From assembly GCA_018400335.1 (NCBI GenBank), contig JAGYMT010000097.1, positions 1 to 6,813 on the forward strand: a stretch of DNA of 6,813 bases, in the 5' to 3' direction. Origin of the DNA: Kiritimatiellia bacterium (GTDB lineage Bacteria; Verrucomicrobiota; Kiritimatiellia; JAAZAB01). Position numbers and translations under genes: made by a program. The notes beneath the pieces are model-generated. The model was given only the letters and a program-made list of their open reading frames with translations, was not told the DNA's origin and did no database searches. Shown here piece by piece: positions 6,174-6,813 of this stretch (positions within the stretch are counted from its first letter, which is position 1; every line of letters starts with the position of its first letter).

Positions 6174-6187
6174 AATATTTCCCTTTC
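6171..6187 (-). promoter_or_regulatory. GTG start and ribosome binding site of the lyase
   Basis: On the minus strand GAAAGGG (6187-6181) lies 7 nt before GTG (6173-6171). The in-frame TGA at 6188-6186 leaves little room for another start. The ATG at codon 18 (6122-6120) has no comparable purine-rich site, although it sits just before the HPCL motif where the conserved family sequence appears to begin. Confidence 0.6.
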
Positions 6188-6197
6188 AAATAAGGAT

Positions 6198-6216
6198 GCG
6201 GAATGAGCGGTTCCGC
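6198..6216. repeat. Dyad in the lyase leader
   Basis: GCGGAA (6198-6203) and TTCCGC (6211-6216) are perfect reverse complements with a 7-nt spacer. The dyad lies 25-43 bp upstream of the GTG start, directly next to the palindrome at 6218-6229. It could be an mRNA hairpin near the ribosome binding site or a protein site. Confidence 0.45.
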
Positions 6217-6217
6217 T

Positions 6218-6229
6218 TTTCCCGGGAAA
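6218..6229. promoter_or_regulatory. Perfect 12-bp palindrome, possible operator
   Basis: TTTCCCGGGAAA is fully self-complementary and lies 45-56 bp upstream of the lyase start. With the dyads on either side, at 6198-6216 and 6252-6272, it suggests a regulated leader. The regulator is unknown and not encoded in the window. Confidence 0.4.
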
Positions 6230-6251
6230 TAACGATACCATTCTCGACCCC

Positions 6252-6272
6252 ATTGGCAATCAAATTGCCAAT
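6252..6272. promoter_or_regulatory. 21-bp inverted repeat, likely operator of the lyase gene
   Basis: ATTGGCAA (6252-6259) and TTGCCAAT (6265-6272) are perfect half-sites around the 5-bp spacer TCAAA. The size and AT-rich centre fit a dimeric repressor or activator site. It lies 79-99 bp upstream of the lyase start, just downstream of a possible TATGAT -10 on the minus strand, which would suit repression by blocking early transcription. Sugar-responsive control would fit a lyase, but the regulator family cannot be named from this. Confidence 0.5.
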
Positions 6273-6282
6273 ACAGCAAAAA

Positions 6283-6288
6283 ATCATA
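6283..6288 (-). promoter_or_regulatory. Possible -10 element of the lyase promoter
   Basis: TATGAT is read on the minus strand in the most AT-rich part of the leader, 110 bp upstream of GTG. No good -35 box sits at 16-18 bp from it; TTAACG lies too close, at 14 bp. The assignment is tentative and rests on the -10 match and on the operator-like dyad immediately downstream. Confidence 0.25.
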
Positions 6289-6355
6289 AAAGATCAACAA
6301 ATCGTTAAGGTGTGTAAATGAATCAGTGCCGCCGGGCCCGATTTGCCGAACGCGT

Positions 6356-6443
6356 GAAATGCCCGCGCGCGGAGCGCACGGGCCACCCGCGCGACGCGGA
6401 AGAAGGAAGAAGGTGGCCCGGGCGCTCCGCGCGCGGGCATTTC
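6356..6443. repeat. Long inverted repeat, 32-bp arms with one mismatch
   Basis: The left arm 6356-6387 (starts GAAATGCCCGCGCGCGG, ends GGGCCACC) and the right arm 6412-6443 are reverse complements at 31 of 32 positions; the single mismatch is A6378 against G6421. The 24-nt loop (6388-6411) is purine-rich, with GAAGAAGGAAGAA. Either strand would give a very stable hairpin. There is no T-run or transposase nearby. It may be a REP- or MITE-like dispersed element. Confidence 0.8.
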
Positions 6444-6549
6444 GGGGTCGGCGCTTGTCTGCTGATCGGCACAAGCAAAATCCCGTCTATAGAAAACACG
6501 CACCGATATTCGTCTCCCGTTCTTCCCGTGGCATGAGCCTCCGGTAGCC

Positions 6550-6575
6550 GTCCCGACTCTCCAGGAGGTCGGGAC
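6550..6575. repeat. Inverted repeat, 8-bp arms, 10-nt loop
   Basis: GTCCCGAC (6550-6557) pairs with GTCGGGAC (6568-6575). The geometry matches the hairpin at 215-240, and the arms differ from it only at positions 2 and 3. The two probably belong to the same dispersed family. Confidence 0.6.
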
Positions 6576-6627
6576 CACGGTCACAGAAGACGCGCCTGCG
6601 GCGAGATCCCCCGGCAGGCTCCCGCCA

Positions 6628-6648
6628 TCGCCAAGGCTACGGCGGACA
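6628..6648 (+). repeat. 21-nt dispersed repeat, copy 2
   Basis: This copy matches 3949-3969 at 19 of 21 positions, in the same orientation. It is embedded in an imperfect hairpin in which GCCATCGCC faces GGCTACGGC. Confidence 0.5.
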
Positions 6649-6674
6649 CGCGGGATGACGGAAAGAAAGAATTT

Positions 6675-6743
6675 ACCATGAAGAACATGAAGAACGTGAA
6701 GAATCCCCTTCCCCTCCTTCATGCCCTTCATGAGCTTCATGGT
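6675..6743. repeat. Inverted repeat built of 9-nt CATGAAG-type units
   Basis: The left arm 6675-6701 holds three 9-nt units containing ATGAAG, ATGAAG and GTGAAG. The right arm 6717-6743 holds three CTTCATG units in the opposite sense. The outer nine bases ACCATGAAG and CTTCATGGT are perfectly complementary, and the arms pair at 22 of 27 positions. The 15-nt loop is pyrimidine-rich. The pattern reads as Met-Lys runs or Leu-His runs depending on strand, so open frames through it are probably artefacts. Confidence 0.65.
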
Positions 6744-6790
6744 GAATCAATTGAACTATGATTCCGCGGCTCTGTCGTCCCATAGGGACA

Positions 6791-6813
6791 GGAATAATGG
6801 AATAATGGAATAA
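6791..6813 (+). repeat. GGAATAAT microsatellite at the window edge
   Basis: Two perfect 8-bp GGAATAAT units and a third GGAATAA run into the end of the window, so the array may continue. It is preceded by a small dyad, GTCCC (6777-6781) with GGGAC (6785-6789). Confidence 0.7.

Larger units (their letters stand above)
6174..6813. other. 640-bp spacer: lyase leader and repeat block
   Basis: No credible gene is present. The part next to the lyase (6174-6320) is more AT-rich than the rest and looks like its promoter and leader, with three palindromes. The remainder is GC-rich repeat DNA: a 32-bp-arm inverted repeat (6356-6443), an 8-bp-arm hairpin (6550-6575), the second 21-nt dispersed repeat (6628-6648), an inverted repeat of 9-nt units (6675-6743) and an 8-bp microsatellite to the window edge (6791-6813). 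Open frames on both strands only read through these repeats. Confidence 0.65.

Noticed and set aside
6294..6740. 148-codon minus-strand frame beginning with Met-Lys repeats
   Set aside because: It starts inside the 9-nt-unit inverted repeat and reads through three further repeats. There is no domain and composition is irregular.
6678..6761. 27-codon plus-strand frame (starts MKNMKNVKN) as a possible small peptide gene
   Set aside because: The repeated Met-Lys and Leu-His pattern follows from the mirrored 9-nt units. There is no convincing ribosome binding site.

Overview
The window is GC-rich and gene-sparse. It holds three protein genes separated by long intergenic stretches full of inverted repeats, short tandem repeats and diverged direct repeats. 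The gene content (a large cation/proton antiporter with a long regulatory tail, and a heparinase II/III-type polysaccharide lyase), together with spacers built from CATGAAG units, GGAATAAT units, GAGGACGAC units and 'TTGGATATTGG' runs, resembles uncultured members of the PVC superphylum such as Kiritimatiellota, Lentisphaerota or Verrucomicrobiota. That placement is an inference from style and memory; no marker gene is present.

Layout. Bases 1-285 are a spacer with three compact hairpins. Bases 286-2751 (+) encode an 821-residue CPA2-type cation/proton antiporter. Its cytoplasmic tail carries two universal-stress-protein-like segments and ends in what looks like a degenerate PTS EIIA domain. 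Bases 2752-3377 are a repeat-rich spacer: three consecutive hairpins, a pair of 32-nt direct repeats about 420 bp apart, an 'LDI'-type repeat tract, a GAGGACGAC tandem tract and a terminator-like hairpin. Bases 3378-3938 (+) encode a 186-residue protein that matches only the C-terminal half of an M14 zinc carboxypeptidase. It has a good ribosome binding site but lacks the region that carries the first two zinc ligands. Bases 3939-4061 separate it from the convergent gene 4062-6173 (-), a 703-residue heparinase II/III-family lyase without a signal peptide, which starts at GTG. Bases 6174-6813 hold the lyase leader with three palindromes, then a 32-bp-arm inverted repeat, a smaller hairpin, an inverted repeat made of 9-nt units and a terminal 8-bp microsatellite.

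The three genes do not form one operon. The antiporter and the peptidase fragment are co-directional but separated by about 630 bp of repeats, and the lyase faces them with its own upstream region. The lyase probably acts inside the cell on imported uronic-acid oligosaccharides. The antiporter probably links ion or pH homeostasis to intracellular signals through its tail. I see no multi-gene defence or mobile system. The points most worth a second look are the antiporter-Usp-EIIA fusion, the half-length M14 protein, the Glu in place of the usual Asp at a putative zinc position of the lyase, and the dense, varied inverted repeats between genes.
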